53,386 nt of DNA. It comes from Rhodococcus zopfii NBRC 100606 = JCM 9919 (GTDB lineage: Bacteria; Actinomycetota; Actinomycetes; Mycobacteriales; Mycobacteriaceae). The notes beneath the pieces were generated by a model that saw only the letters and a list, made by a program, of their open reading frames with translations, was not told the DNA's origin and made no database searches. This document shows, one piece after another, positions 43,136-51,943 of the stretch. Within the stretch, counting starts at the first letter, position 1; the number at the start of each line of letters is the position of its first letter. The stretch lies in assembly GCF_001895025.1 (NCBI RefSeq), contig NZ_BCXI01000044.1, forward strand, positions 1-53,386. Reading direction: 5' to 3'. The position numbers and the translations under genes are program-made.

Positions 43136-43181
43136 CTCGTGCGTGGTTTCGGTAGCTCCCGCTGCCGAAACCACGCACGAG
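43136..43181. terminator. Near-perfect 21-bp hairpin between protease and ilvD genes
   Basis: The arms 43136-43156 and 43161-43181 pair over 21 bp with one G-T, around the loop TCCC. Core CGTGCGTGGTTTCGGTAGC resembles the hairpin at 26337-26378. It is between convergent stops. Confidence 0.9.
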
Positions 43182-43184
43182 GGG

Positions 43185-44885
43185 TCAGCCGCAGACGGCG
43201 CCGGTAGAGGCGGACCCGACCAGCTTCGTGTACTTCGCGAGGACCCCCCGGGTGTACCTGGGCGGCAGCGGCTCCCAGCCGGTGCGGCGCTGCTCGAGTT
43301 CCGCCTCGTCGACGAGAACGTCGAGGGTGCCGTTCACAACGTCGAGCCGGATCCGGTCGCCGTCGCGGACGAACGCGATCGGGCCGGCGTCGACGGCTTC
43401 CGGGGCGACGTGCCCGACGCACAGGCCGGTGGTGCCGCCGGAGAACCGGCCGTCGGTGAGCAGCAGGACGTCCTTGCCGAGGCCGGCTCCCTTGATGGCC
43501 CCGGTGATGGCGAGCATCTCCCGCATCCCCGGCCCGCCCTTGGGTCCTTCGTAGCGGATGACCACCACGTCACCGGCGGTGATGGTGCCGTCCTCGAGGG
43601 CGTCCATCGCGGCCCGTTCACGTTCGAAGACGCGTGCGGTGCCCTCGAACACCGACTCGTCGAATCCTGCGGACTTGACCACCGCGCCCTCCGGGGCGAG
43701 CGTGCCACGCAGGATCGTGATGCCGCCGGTGGGATGGATCGGGTTGCCGAGGGCACGCAGCACCTTGCCGTCCGGGTCGGGGGGCTCGATGTCGGCGAGG
43801 TTCTCCGCGACGGTGCGGCCGGTGACGGTCAGGCAGTCGCCGTGCAGCAGACCGGCGTCCAGCAAGGCCTTCATCACCACCGGCACCCCACCGATGTGGT
43901 CGACGTCCTTCATGACGTGCGCCCCGAACGGTTTGACGTCGGCGAGGTGCGGGACCCGCGCACCGACCCGGACGAAATCGTCGAGGTTCAGTTCCACGTC
44001 GGCTTCGTGCGCGATCGCCAGCAGATGCAGCACCGCGTTGGTCGAACCTCCGAACGCCATCACGACCGCGATGGCGTTCTCGAATGCCTCCTTGGTGAGG
44101 ATGTCGGCGGTGGTGATGCCGCGGCGCAGCAACTCGACGACGGCCTGCCCGCTGCGGCGCGCGTAGCCGTCGCGCCGCCGGTCGGTGGCCGGCGGCGACG
44201 CGCTTCCCGGCAGTGACATGCCGAGTGCTTCGGCGGCGCTGGCCATTGTGTTCGCGGTGTACATCCCCCCGCACGCCCCTTCGCCCGGGCAGATCGCCCG
44301 CTCGATGGCGTCGAGATCGTCGCGGGACATCAACCCCCGTGCGCACGCGCCGACCGCTTCGAACGCGTCGATGATCGTCACGTCGCGTTCGGTGCCGTCG
44401 GACAGTTTCGCGGTGCCGGGCAGGATCGATCCGGCGTAGAGGAACACCCCGGCCAGGTTCAGCCGCGCCGCGGCCATGAGCATCCCGGGCAGCGATTTGT
44501 CGCACCCGGCGAGCAGCACCGATCCGTCGAGGCGCTCGGCCTGCATCACCGTCTCGACGCTGTCGGCGATCACCTCGCGCGACACCAGGGAGAAGTGCAT
44601 GCCCTCGTGCCCCATGGAGATGCCGTCGGAGACGGAGATGGTCCCGAATTCGAGCGGATACCCGCCGGCCGCGTGCACCCCGTCCTTGACGGCCCGGGCC
44701 AGCCGGTCCAGGGACAGGTTGCACGGAGTGATCTCGTTCCACGACGACGCGACCCCGATCTGCGGTTTACCCCAGTCGTCGTCGCCCATGCCGACCGCGC
44801 GGAGCATGCCGCGGGAGGCGGCCTTCTCGAGACCGTCGGTGACGTCGCGGCTGCGGGGTTTGACGTCGGGGTCACCTGTGCTCAT
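43185..44885 (-). CDS. ilvD: Dihydroxy-acid dehydratase
   Basis: This 566-residue Fe-S enzyme of Val/Leu/Ile (and CoA precursor) synthesis has [17 protein letters not shown] near 44, [15 protein letters not shown] near 120, [17 protein letters not shown] near 192 and the C-terminal [24 protein letters not shown]. The three cluster Cys are present. The ATG at 44885 overlaps the stop of the upstream DinB-type gene (ATGA), so translation is coupled. This size is the shorter actinobacterial IlvD form. Confidence 0.95.
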   Translation of the reverse strand: MSTGDPDVKPRSRDVTDGLEKAASRGMLRAVGMGDDDWGKPQIGVASSWNEITPCNLSLDRLARAVKDGVHAAGGYPLEFGTISVSDGISMGHEGMHFSLVSREVIADSVETVMQAERLDGSVLLAGCDKSLPGMLMAAARLNLAGVFLYAGSILPGTAKLSDGTERDVTIIDAFEAVGACARGLMSRDDLDAIERAICPGEGACGGMYTANTMASAAEALGMSLPGSASPPATDRRRDGYARRSGQAVVELLRRGITTADILTKEAFENAIAVVMAFGGSTNAVLHLLAIAHEADVELNLDDFVRVGARVPHLADVKPFGAHVMKDVDHIGGVPVVMKALLDAGLLHGDCLTVTGRTVAENLADIEPPDPDGKVLRALGNPIHPTGGITILRGTLAPEGAVVKSAGFDESVFEGTARVFERERAAMDALEDGTITAGDVVVIRYEGPKGGPGMREMLAITGAIKGAGLGKDVLLLTDGRFSGGTTGLCVGHVAPEAVDAGPIAFVRDGDRIRLDVVNGTLDVLVDEAELEQRRTGWEPLPPRYTRGVLAKYTKLVGSASTGAVCG

Positions 44886-45454
44886 GACGTGTCTCCTCGT
44901 CGGGGGTCGCGGCCGGTCAGGGCCAGCAACCGGTCCTGCAGCGGCGCGTCGTCGGGGACCGGGACCGGATCTGCGAACAGACCGCTCGCCGCGAGCATGT
45001 CGCGCTGGGGTTCGATGTCCGCCCAGACCGCCGCGACCAGGTCCGGGTCGAGACGGTCGTCGCCGCCGACGCCTCGGGCGAGATCCCAGGTGTGGATCGC
45101 GATGTCGGCGACCTGCTGTCTGAGATAGTCGCGGCAGCGCACGACACCGTAGGACAGGTGCACGGGAGCGTCCGGGTCGGTGGCCGCCCACGCGGTGCCC
45201 GCGGACTCGGCGTAGCGGGACCATTCGGCGCGCAGGTCGTCACCGATCGGAGCGAGGCCGGCCTCGGCGTCGGCGACGGTCATACCCGACAACAACGGGG
45301 GAATCCACCGCTGCTCGTCGACCATGTGCTCGACCAGTTGGGCGACGTCCCACTCCGTGTCGGGTGTGGGCGCCGACCAGTCGGTCACCCGGGTGAGCCG
45401 GTCGGTGAATCCGCGTGCGGCCGTGCGCTGCAATTCGAGCCAGTCGATCGCCAT
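44882..45454 (-). CDS. TIGR03086/DinB-type (mycothiol-dependent maleylpyruvate isomerase-like) protein
   Basis: The 190-residue four-helix protein has [16 protein letters not shown] near 35-48 (first His ligand) and [14 protein letters not shown] near 118 (second His), the DinB-2/MDMPI metal pattern. Relatives use mycothiol as cofactor or have unknown roles. ATG 45454. It is coupled to ilvD by an ATGA overlap. It is far from the homogentisate operon, so it need not be the missing isomerase, though the family includes such enzymes. Confidence 0.85.
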   Translation of the reverse strand: MAIDWLELQRTAARGFTDRLTRVTDWSAPTPDTEWDVAQLVEHMVDEQRWIPPLLSGMTVADAEAGLAPIGDDLRAEWSRYAESAGTAWAATDPDAPVHLSYGVVRCRDYLRQQVADIAIHTWDLARGVGGDDRLDPDLVAAVWADIEPQRDMLAASGLFADPVPVPDDAPLQDRLLALTGRDPRRGDTS

Positions 45455-45595
45455 GGATCCAGCGTAGGTCGGACCCCGTTGGGATCATGGCGATTTCAAG
45501 TCCTGCCGCCGCGCGGGATTTCGGGAAGGATCGGATGACGGAAATGTGCCCGGGCCGCTGCGTGCTCGGGAATCGAGGAATCACGAGGAGAGTTC

Positions 45596-46609
45596 ATGCC
45601 CGTCCCCACCGTCGAACTGGCTCCCGGTCTGACCGTCAGCGCGCAGGGTTACGGCGCCATGTCGGTCGCCCCCGTCTACGGCGCCACCGATCCCGGCGAG
45701 GCGCTCGCGACCCTGCATCACGCCGTCGACCTGGGCGTGACGTTCATCGACACCGCCAACGTCTACGGTGACGGACTCAGCGAGACCGTGGTCGGCAAGC
45801 TGCTGAAGGACCGCCGCGACGAGGTGCAGCTGGCCACCAAGTTCGGGCTCATCGGCGCGCTCGGTGGCAGCAACGCCGCCGGTCCGCGCAACCGCCGGAT
45901 CAACGGTCGCCCCGAGTACGCTCGGCAGGCGATCGACGAGTCGCTGCAGCGGCTCGGTGTCGACAGCGTCGACCTGTATTACCTGCACCGCGTCGACCCC
46001 GAGGTTCCGATCGAGGAGACGGTCGGCGCGCTGGCCGAACTGGTCCGCGCCGGCAAGGTCCGGAACATCGGACTGTCGGAGGCGACCGGTGACGAACTGC
46101 GCCGCGCGCACGCAGTCCATCCGATCGCGGCGATCCAGTCCGAGTGGAGCATCGTCTCGCGCGACGTCGAGAAGCACGTGGTGCCGACCGCCGCGGAACT
46201 CGCCATCGGGTTCGTGCCGTACTCGCCGGTGAGCCGCGGTCTGCTGACCGACGCGTTCGACGCGACGCAGGTCGAGGAGAAGGACCTGCGTCGCCGCTTC
46301 CCGCGCTTCGCGGAGGACGCGCTGCCGGGGAATCTGAAGGTGCGCGGTGAGGTCCGTGCCGTCGCCGACGAGCTCGACGCGACCATCGCGCAGGTGGCGC
46401 TCGCGTGGCTCGACGACAAGGCCCGCACGTTCGGGTTGCCGTCGGTGTCGATCCCGGGCACCCGCTTCGCCGAGCGCGTCACCGAGAACGTCGGGGCGTT
46501 GGACGTGACTCTCGACCGGGAACAGGTCGGTCGCCTGGATACGCTCGCGGACCTGGTGGTCGGCCCGCGTGCCGCCGACCCGACGTGGGTGTCGCTCGGC
46601 CGCGAGTAG
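45596..46609 (+). CDS. Aldo/keto reductase
   Basis: The 337-residue NADPH-dependent TIM barrel has the full tetrad: Asp in FIDTANVYG near 51, Tyr in the same motif, Lys in LATKFG near 83 and His in YYLHRVD near 127. SVSIPGTRFAERVTENVGAL near 284 is the cofactor-binding end. It belongs to the AKR group with plant-auxin-induced-type proteins. ATG 45596 follows GAGGAG. Monocistronic. Confidence 0.93.
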   Translation: MPVPTVELAPGLTVSAQGYGAMSVAPVYGATDPGEALATLHHAVDLGVTFIDTANVYGDGLSETVVGKLLKDRRDEVQLATKFGLIGALGGSNAAGPRNRRINGRPEYARQAIDESLQRLGVDSVDLYYLHRVDPEVPIEETVGALAELVRAGKVRNIGLSEATGDELRRAHAVHPIAAIQSEWSIVSRDVEKHVVPTAAELAIGFVPYSPVSRGLLTDAFDATQVEEKDLRRRFPRFAEDALPGNLKVRGEVRAVADELDATIAQVALAWLDDKARTFGLPSVSIPGTRFAERVTENVGALDVTLDREQVGRLDTLADLVVGPRAADPTWVSLGRE

Positions 46610-46820
46610 TGTCGGCGCCCGGGGCGCGTCAGGGTCCGTGCCTCGTGTGGCCGGACGCTGACCCCCCCCGGGCATCCGTCTCGTTGGTGCGATGACGGGT
46701 TCTCCTCTTCTCGACGGTTCCCGCCGAACCGATGGGCAGGCTGGATAAGCTCGGAACCAGGTCGCGCGACCATGTGGTGATCGGCCGCGTGAGGATCCTG
46801 CGCCCGGAGGCTGACGACGC
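46610..46820. other. Intergenic region, nothing assigned
   Basis: Frames are closed or of poor composition. It contains a run of eight C near 46664-46671 and no clear terminator for the reductase gene. Confidence 0.5.
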
Positions 46821-46883
46821 ATGGAAGTCGTTGCGAAGCAACAGAAGTTGTTCCGTGTGGGTGAGGACTCCCGGTCGTGTTGA
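46821..46883 (+). CDS. Putative 20-residue leader ORF, or frameshifted N-terminus of the next gene
   Basis: ATG 46821 has GGAGG ten bases upstream and encodes MEVVAKQQKLFRVGEDSRSC before TGA at 46881-46883. That stop overlaps the GTG start (46877) of the membrane-protein gene in another frame. It is either a coupled leader peptide or the true N-terminus disrupted by one extra base. Not certain to be translated. Confidence 0.4.
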   Translation: MEVVAKQQKLFRVGEDSRSC

Positions 46884-48109
46884 CGAGGTCGGCGCCTCGG
46901 TGGCGGAAGCCGGCGGATGTCCCGCTCGAGATCGTGATCCTGTGGGTCGCCGCGCTGGGCGCCGCCATCACGGGGGTGTTGCTGGTGCCGATCTCGCAGG
47001 GCGTGTTGTCCTACTACGAGGACGGCCTGTACGGACTCGTCCTGTTCGTCTTCGCGTTGCAGGCCGTACTCCTCGGCGTGACGCCGTTCGGCGACGTGAG
47101 GAGATCGCCGACCCTGATCGCGGCCGGTACGGTGATCGCCGCGGCGGGGATTGTGAACTGCTTCGTACCCGACCTGCTCGGCGAGGCGCCTCGGCTGCTG
47201 TTGGTGGTGTGCTTCGGCCTCGGCGGGGCCACGCAGCTGCTGTGCCTCTTCCTCGGGGGACGGTTCCGCCTGTGGTGGCGGGGCAGTCGGGAGCTCCGGC
47301 GTCTGGCACTGGCCTGTGTCGTCGTCTACTCTCTCGCCGTCCTGGTCGCTCTGATCCTGCTGCTCCGGCAAGCGGTGGCCGTGGCGGCGGTGGCCGTGGC
47401 GGCGGTGGCCGTGACGGTGCTGACCTACGGGGTGGCGCTCTTCGTCCTCGCGGGTCAGCTCTGGGCAGTCGATCGCGCGTTCCCGCAGCAGGCGCAGGCA
47501 CGCGCGGGGGACGCGGGCGGACTCGTGACCGACCACACCTTGATGCTCCTGACCGGCATCTTCCTGGTGCTTCTCGGCGTGCTGCTGGTGCCGGTGAACC
47601 TCGGGGTGCTGCCGTTCTCGGGCAGTGCGCAGCTGGGGCTCCTCATGGTGATCTTTGCCGTCGAGATGCTCGCTTCGGGTAGCACCCCGGTCGGGGTGTT
47701 CCCCCGCACGTGGCTGATGATCGTCGTCGGCCTCGTCTTCGCGGCCCTGGGGATCGTGTCCACCGTCATTCCCTATGTCTTGGTCCCGACGTTGACGGTG
47801 CTCATCGGCTTGCTCAACATCGTGGGCGGCGTCCTGACGCTGGTGCGGAACGTGGCACCGCTGTTCACGAAACGCGATGAGGAGTCACCGACGGCCCCGC
47901 GACCACCCGTGTTGATCCGCCTCTTCATGGCGCAATTGGCAATGGGCCTGCTCAGCATTGCCTTCGGGGCCGCGATGCTGCTCCCGGGGCTGATCCCCGG
48001 CTTGGTGCTCGGGCTCGTCCTTGCCGCGAACGGTGGTGTGCTGCTCTACATGCTCCATCTTCTGCTGGTTGTGGACCGGCAACGGGATGCGTCCGCGGCA
48101 CCCGCCTGA
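46877..48109 (+). CDS. Polytopic membrane protein, unknown function
   Basis: I do not recognise this 410-residue protein. It has about 11-12 membrane helices in three roughly similar blocks (around 15-130, 215-320, 345-400), each with long Val/Leu/Ala-rich segments and short turns, giving a DUF308/HdeD-like look. GTG 46877 has GAGGA nine bases upstream. An Ala/Val repeat lies near residues 168-181. It stands alone. No catalytic motif is visible. Confidence 0.7.
   Translation: MLTRSAPRWRKPADVPLEIVILWVAALGAAITGVLLVPISQGVLSYYEDGLYGLVLFVFALQAVLLGVTPFGDVRRSPTLIAAGTVIAAAGIVNCFVPDLLGEAPRLLLVVCFGLGGATQLLCLFLGGRFRLWWRGSRELRRLALACVVVYSLAVLVALILLLRQAVAVAAVAVAAVAVTVLTYGVALFVLAGQLWAVDRAFPQQAQARAGDAGGLVTDHTLMLLTGIFLVLLGVLLVPVNLGVLPFSGSAQLGLLMVIFAVEMLASGSTPVGVFPRTWLMIVVGLVFAALGIVSTVIPYVLVPTLTVLIGLLNIVGGVLTLVRNVAPLFTKRDEESPTAPRPPVLIRLFMAQLAMGLLSIAFGAAMLLPGLIPGLVLGLVLAANGGVLLYMLHLLLVVDRQRDASAAPA
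47378..47419 (+). repeat. 15-bp tandem repeat coding for AVAAV
   Basis: GTGGCCGTGGCGGCG repeats about 2.8 times in frame inside a membrane helix of the polytopic protein. Confidence 0.8.
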
Positions 48110-48257
48110 CGCGGGCAGTGTGCGCTCGCTCGACCTCATCGGCAGCCGACTTGCCGGACATCGTGGTTGCGGCATTCGAAAGAGCCCGCCGTACCCCACG
48201 GTCGCGGCGCGCCCCTCGGCTGCGAGTAGTACCCGAAAGTAACCTATCTGGACGCGT

Positions 48258-48263
48258 TAAAGT
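48258..48263 (+). promoter_or_regulatory. -10-like element of the MFS-alarmone synthetase operon
   Basis: TAAAGT ends nine bases before ATG 48273, which would give a near-leaderless mRNA. The 160-bp gap 48110-48272 has no gene. Confidence 0.35.
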
Positions 48264-48272
48264 CTAGACATC

Positions 48273-49595
48273 ATGAAGCGCGTGTGGCTGGTCTGGAGCA
48301 TCGGGGTCTTCGCCTACGTCGTCGCAGTCCTGCACCGCACCGCGTTCGGTGTCTCCGGCCTGGCCGCGACCGAACGGTTCGACGTCTCACCGGCCGTGCT
48401 GTCCGGGTTCGTCGTCCTGCAGATCGTTGTCTACGCGGCCATGCAGATCCCGGCCGGGGTGCTGCTCGACCGGTTCGGCTCGCGCGCCATGATCGCGACC
48501 GGCGCCGCGATCATGGCGGTCGCGCAACTTGTCCTCGCGACCACCGAATCGCTTCCCCTCGCCTACACGGCCCGAGTATTCGTCGGCGCCGGTGACGCGC
48601 TGACGTTCATCTCGGTGCTGCGGCTGGTACCGGTGTGGTTCGAGCCGCGCCGGGTACCGCTGGTGTCCCAACTGACCGGCATCCTCGGCCAGTTGGGGCA
48701 GGTGCTCTCGGCGGTGCCGTTCGTCCTGATCCTGTCCGGCGCCGGCTGGACCGCCGCATACGGAAGTGCCGCGGCACTCGGCGTGCTCGCCTGCGTCCTG
48801 GTGGTCGCGATCGTGCGCGACGCACCGCCCGGCGTCGAGGTCCGTTCGGAACCAGCCGGGCTACGCGCGGTCGGTGGGCAGATCGCGGTCGTGTGGAAAC
48901 GCCCGGGCACCCGGCTCGGGTTCTTCACCCACATGGGCACCCAGTTCTCGGTCACCACCTTCGCGCTGATGTGGGGCATCCCGTACCTGCAGTCCGCGCA
49001 GGGTCTGTCCGCGGCGGCGGCCGGGTCGCTGCTCACCGTGTCGGTGGCGACGGCCATCCTCGCCGGACCGGTCCTCGGCGTTCTGTCGGGGCGGTTCCCG
49101 AACCACCGGTCCTGGCTGGTGCTCGGCAGCGTGCTCGGCAGCGTCACCATGTGGTCGGTGGTGCTCGCGCTGCCGGGTCCGGCACCGGTGTGGCTGCTGG
49201 TGCTGCTGATCGTCGTGATCTCCGTCGGCGGCCCCGGCTCGATGATCGGCTTCGACTATGCCCGCGCCTTCAACCCGAGCGCCGCGCTGGGAACCGCCAA
49301 CGGGATCGTGAACATCGGCGGTTTCCTCGCGACCCTCATCGTCGTGCAGGTCATGGGCATCGTGCTCGAACGGCTCGGCGGGTACACGTTCGAGTCGTTC
49401 CGCGTGGCTTGGCTGGCGCAGTATCCGATCTGGGTGATCGCGCTGACCGGCATCCTGATCTCGCGTGGCAAGGCCCGCCGTGTCGCGGGGGTGTCACCCC
49501 GCACGCTTCGCGAGGTGTTGTTCGACCGTTCCGGCGGCCGCCGCAGAAAGCTGGCAGACTCGAACAGAAGCATGTTCGAGGAGGACCAACAGTGA
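48273..49595 (+). CDS. MFS transporter
   Basis: The 440-residue protein has about 12 membrane helices with motif A-like AGVLLDRFGSRAMI near 62-75 and QLTGILGQLGQVLSAVPF near 130. It resembles the NarK/oxalate-type or ACS-like MFS groups; the substrate is unknown. It starts with the ATG at 48273, and its stop overlaps the GTG of the alarmone synthetase gene (GTGA), so both are made from one mRNA. Confidence 0.88.
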   Translation: MKRVWLVWSIGVFAYVVAVLHRTAFGVSGLAATERFDVSPAVLSGFVVLQIVVYAAMQIPAGVLLDRFGSRAMIATGAAIMAVAQLVLATTESLPLAYTARVFVGAGDALTFISVLRLVPVWFEPRRVPLVSQLTGILGQLGQVLSAVPFVLILSGAGWTAAYGSAAALGVLACVLVVAIVRDAPPGVEVRSEPAGLRAVGGQIAVVWKRPGTRLGFFTHMGTQFSVTTFALMWGIPYLQSAQGLSAAAAGSLLTVSVATAILAGPVLGVLSGRFPNHRSWLVLGSVLGSVTMWSVVLALPGPAPVWLLVLLIVVISVGGPGSMIGFDYARAFNPSAALGTANGIVNIGGFLATLIVVQVMGIVLERLGGYTFESFRVAWLAQYPIWVIALTGILISRGKARRVAGVSPRTLREVLFDRSGGRRRKLADSNRSMFEEDQQ

Positions 49596-50305
49596 CAGCG
49601 ACGGTGGACGGCACGGATCACAGTGATCCGGCCGCCCTGCAGGGGCCTGCGATCGACCCGGCGGATCACCTGCCGCTCGAATCGGAACTGTCGCCTGTCG
49701 AGTTTCGAGGCGACCTGCAGCGCTTCCTCATGGTGTACAAATTCGGCATCGACGAGATGATGACGAAGATCAACATCCTGCGCGACGAATTCGGCTACGT
49801 CCACGACTACAACCCCATCGAACACGTCAAATCGCGGCTGAAATCACTCGATTCGATCCTGGTGAAGGCTCGGCGCAAGGGTGTGCCGCGGACCGTCGAG
49901 GCAATTCGCGAGCACATCCGCGACATCGCGGGTATCCGCATCACGTGCAGTTTCACCTCCGACGTCTACCGGATCATGGAGATGATCACCCGGCAGGCCG
50001 ACGTGGGTGTGGTCGAGATCGAGGACTACATCGAGCATCCCAAGCCCAACGGCTACCGCAGTGTGCACGTGATCGTCCAGATCCCGGTGTTCATGTCGGA
50101 CCGGGTCGAATCCGTGTACGTCGAACTGCAGATCCGCACGGTCGCGATGGATTTCTGGGCGAGTCTCGAGCACAAGATCTACTACAAGCACGACCGCGCT
50201 GTTCCCCGGGAACTGCGCGAGGAACTGCGTCTCGCGGCCGACACCGCGCGCGATCTCGATCTGCGCATGGAGTCGTTGCACGAGCGGGTCCATGGGACTC
50301 CCTGA
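49592..50305 (+). CDS. Small alarmone synthetase ((p)ppGpp synthetase, RelP/RelQ-like)
   Basis: The 237-residue stand-alone RelA/SpoT synthetase domain transfers pyrophosphate from ATP to GDP/GTP. Motifs are HVKSRLKSLDSILVKARRKG near 73-92, IRDIAGIRITCSF near 108, HPKPNGYRSVHVIVQ near 149 and VELQIRTVAMDFWASLEHK near 172 with the catalytic Glu. No hydrolase or TGS/ACT domain is present. GTG 49592 has GAGGAGG upstream and overlaps the MFS stop. An N-terminal stretch of 35 residues is disordered. Confidence 0.92.
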   Translation: MTATVDGTDHSDPAALQGPAIDPADHLPLESELSPVEFRGDLQRFLMVYKFGIDEMMTKINILRDEFGYVHDYNPIEHVKSRLKSLDSILVKARRKGVPRTVEAIREHIRDIAGIRITCSFTSDVYRIMEMITRQADVGVVEIEDYIEHPKPNGYRSVHVIVQIPVFMSDRVESVYVELQIRTVAMDFWASLEHKIYYKHDRAVPRELREELRLAADTARDLDLRMESLHERVHGTP

Positions 50306-50393
50306 TCGAAGATCCGCACGGCAGTAGATATCCGCGCGGGTGAACGTGTGGCTGTCTCTTCGCTCGGCGGATCTCGGTGACGAACCGACGTCG

Positions 50394-50954
50394 TCATCCT
50401 GAGAAATCAGAGCCGGGTGTCGTGTCCACGGAAAGTCCGGTGTGGATCGCGAGTGCGCTCGCGGCGAGGTCGGTGCTCGAGTGCGCGCGGGTGGTCACGG
50501 TCAGTTGGGTCAGATATCGGTCGTACGCGTCGTCGATCACCACGTAGCGTGTTGCGGCCTCGAACTCCGTGTCGTCGACCCGGTACGTGCCGTGCACGAA
50601 CACCGACCGGTGTCCGTGGAAGTCGGCTGTCGACGAATGCAATTCGAGCCACTCGGAGAGAGAGCGCGTTTCTGTTGCTGCGATGTCGAGCAGTTCGTCG
50701 GTGGGACGCCACCGCGAAAGCCGTCCGTGCAGCAGGGCCGCGTTGGGAGTCCAGTCGTCGACGGTGTACTTCGGTGCAACGATCACGGTGTGCGCCTGCG
50801 GAAACACGCCGTGTGCAACCTCGACCCAACCCTCGGGAAGGGGGAGTGCGACGCCTGGATGACGCGTTTCGTTCGGGTGGACCGGGATCAGTGCGACCTC
50901 GTGCGCGTCGAGATACCCGCGAAGCGTATTCGTATCGGGGGATTGAGGAATCAT
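50394..50954 (-). CDS. LpqN/LpqT-like protein without lipobox
   Basis: The 186-residue protein carries the LpqN pattern: TNTLRGYLDAHEVALIPV, VALPLPEGWVEVAHGVFPQAHTVIVAP and NAALLHGRLS. Unlike mycobacterial LpqN it has no signal or lipobox and begins at the domain. The ATG overlaps the stop of the membrane-protein gene (ATGA), so it is the last gene of the type VII-like cassette. Some LpqN relatives sit in ESX or WXG100 neighbourhoods; the role is unknown. Confidence 0.78.
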   Translation of the reverse strand: MIPQSPDTNTLRGYLDAHEVALIPVHPNETRHPGVALPLPEGWVEVAHGVFPQAHTVIVAPKYTVDDWTPNAALLHGRLSRWRPTDELLDIAATETRSLSEWLELHSSTADFHGHRSVFVHGTYRVDDTEFEAATRYVVIDDAYDRYLTQLTVTTRAHSSTDLAASALAIHTGLSVDTTPGSDFSG

Positions 50955-51898
50955 CGTGCCGTCTTCTGTGCTCGCGCTGCCCGGAATCGTTCGAATAGTG
51001 GGGGCGGGCGCAGAAGTTCGACCGCGTCGGGTCGGGTGATGAGCGCGCGTTGCTCGGGCTCGGCGTGGAGCTTCCGGAGAAGTGCAAGCAGGGTGTTGGG
51101 TTCGACGGGCAGCACGTGCGCCATCAGGGTGATTCTGTGGTCGGTATCGTGCAGTGTGCGCACGGAGTCCGGAACAAACTCGGTGTACAGGTCGATCGCG
51201 GGGTGCTTACCTGGTTCGAAGTTCCCCCTGACGCCGATGTCGCCGACGCCGATGGCGGAGATCTCGTTCCAAGGAAGGAATAATCTGGAAACTTGGGTGG
51301 AGAACAGTATTCGTCGACGAACGTACCGTTCGACACCGTCGCGATAGATGCTCACGGTGGTGTCGAACCGGGTCACAGTGAAGAGCAGGATGACGGCGAT
51401 CGAGCCGATTGCGCACCCCGCCATGACCATCGCGCCTCCACGGGTGTCCCGGCCGGACGGAAGTAGCGCCTCTCCGACGCCGAGATACCAGGCGGCGGCG
51501 GCGGACGCGCCGTATACGGCCCCACCGGCGAGAGCTGCAATCAGGAGGGGGGCCAGCGTCCGGCTCATGGGAATCCGCACTCCTGTGCCGAAGTCGGGAT
51601 CTTCCCGCGTCTGCACCGTGCGCGACAGGCGGATATGTCGAAATCCAGCCTCTTGAAAACCAAGGAGTGACAACAGCGCGAGCGCTGCTGCTCCACCGAC
51701 GAACCCGGCAGGGGCAAGCAAAAAGGGAGCGCGGCGAAGATCTCGTACTGCGAGAGCGACGGCAAGCGTACCGACCGCCAATATCATGAACGCAAATGCA
51801 AGTGGTATGAAGCGTAGCGGCTGCGGCCACGCCGGGGGCTCATCCCGATCCTGGGAATCGTTCCGCGGTGTGTCGGAGCCCGGGCTCGGTCCCGTCAT
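50951..51898 (-). CDS. Four-helix membrane protein with PH-like C-terminal domain (immunity candidate)
   Basis: The 315-residue protein has membrane helices at about 28-50, 57-80, 112-138 and 150-176, then a soluble part of about 130 residues (SIYRDGVERYVRRRILFSTQVSRLFLPWNEISAIGV) resembling bacterial PH-type domains. I know no function. It lies 45 bp downstream of the WXG-like gene and overlaps the LpqN-like gene. As a membrane partner beside a glycine-zipper effector it could be the cognate immunity protein; that is inference. Confidence 0.8.
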   Translation of the reverse strand: MTGPSPGSDTPRNDSQDRDEPPAWPQPLRFIPLAFAFMILAVGTLAVALAVRDLRRAPFLLAPAGFVGGAAALALLSLLGFQEAGFRHIRLSRTVQTREDPDFGTGVRIPMSRTLAPLLIAALAGGAVYGASAAAAWYLGVGEALLPSGRDTRGGAMVMAGCAIGSIAVILLFTVTRFDTTVSIYRDGVERYVRRRILFSTQVSRLFLPWNEISAIGVGDIGVRGNFEPGKHPAIDLYTEFVPDSVRTLHDTDHRITLMAHVLPVEPNTLLALLRKLHAEPEQRALITRPDAVELLRPPPLFERFRAARAQKTAR

Positions 51899-51943
51899 GG
51901 CAATACTCCTCGTCGATGCCTGTGTTTCGGCGTGATCATTGGT

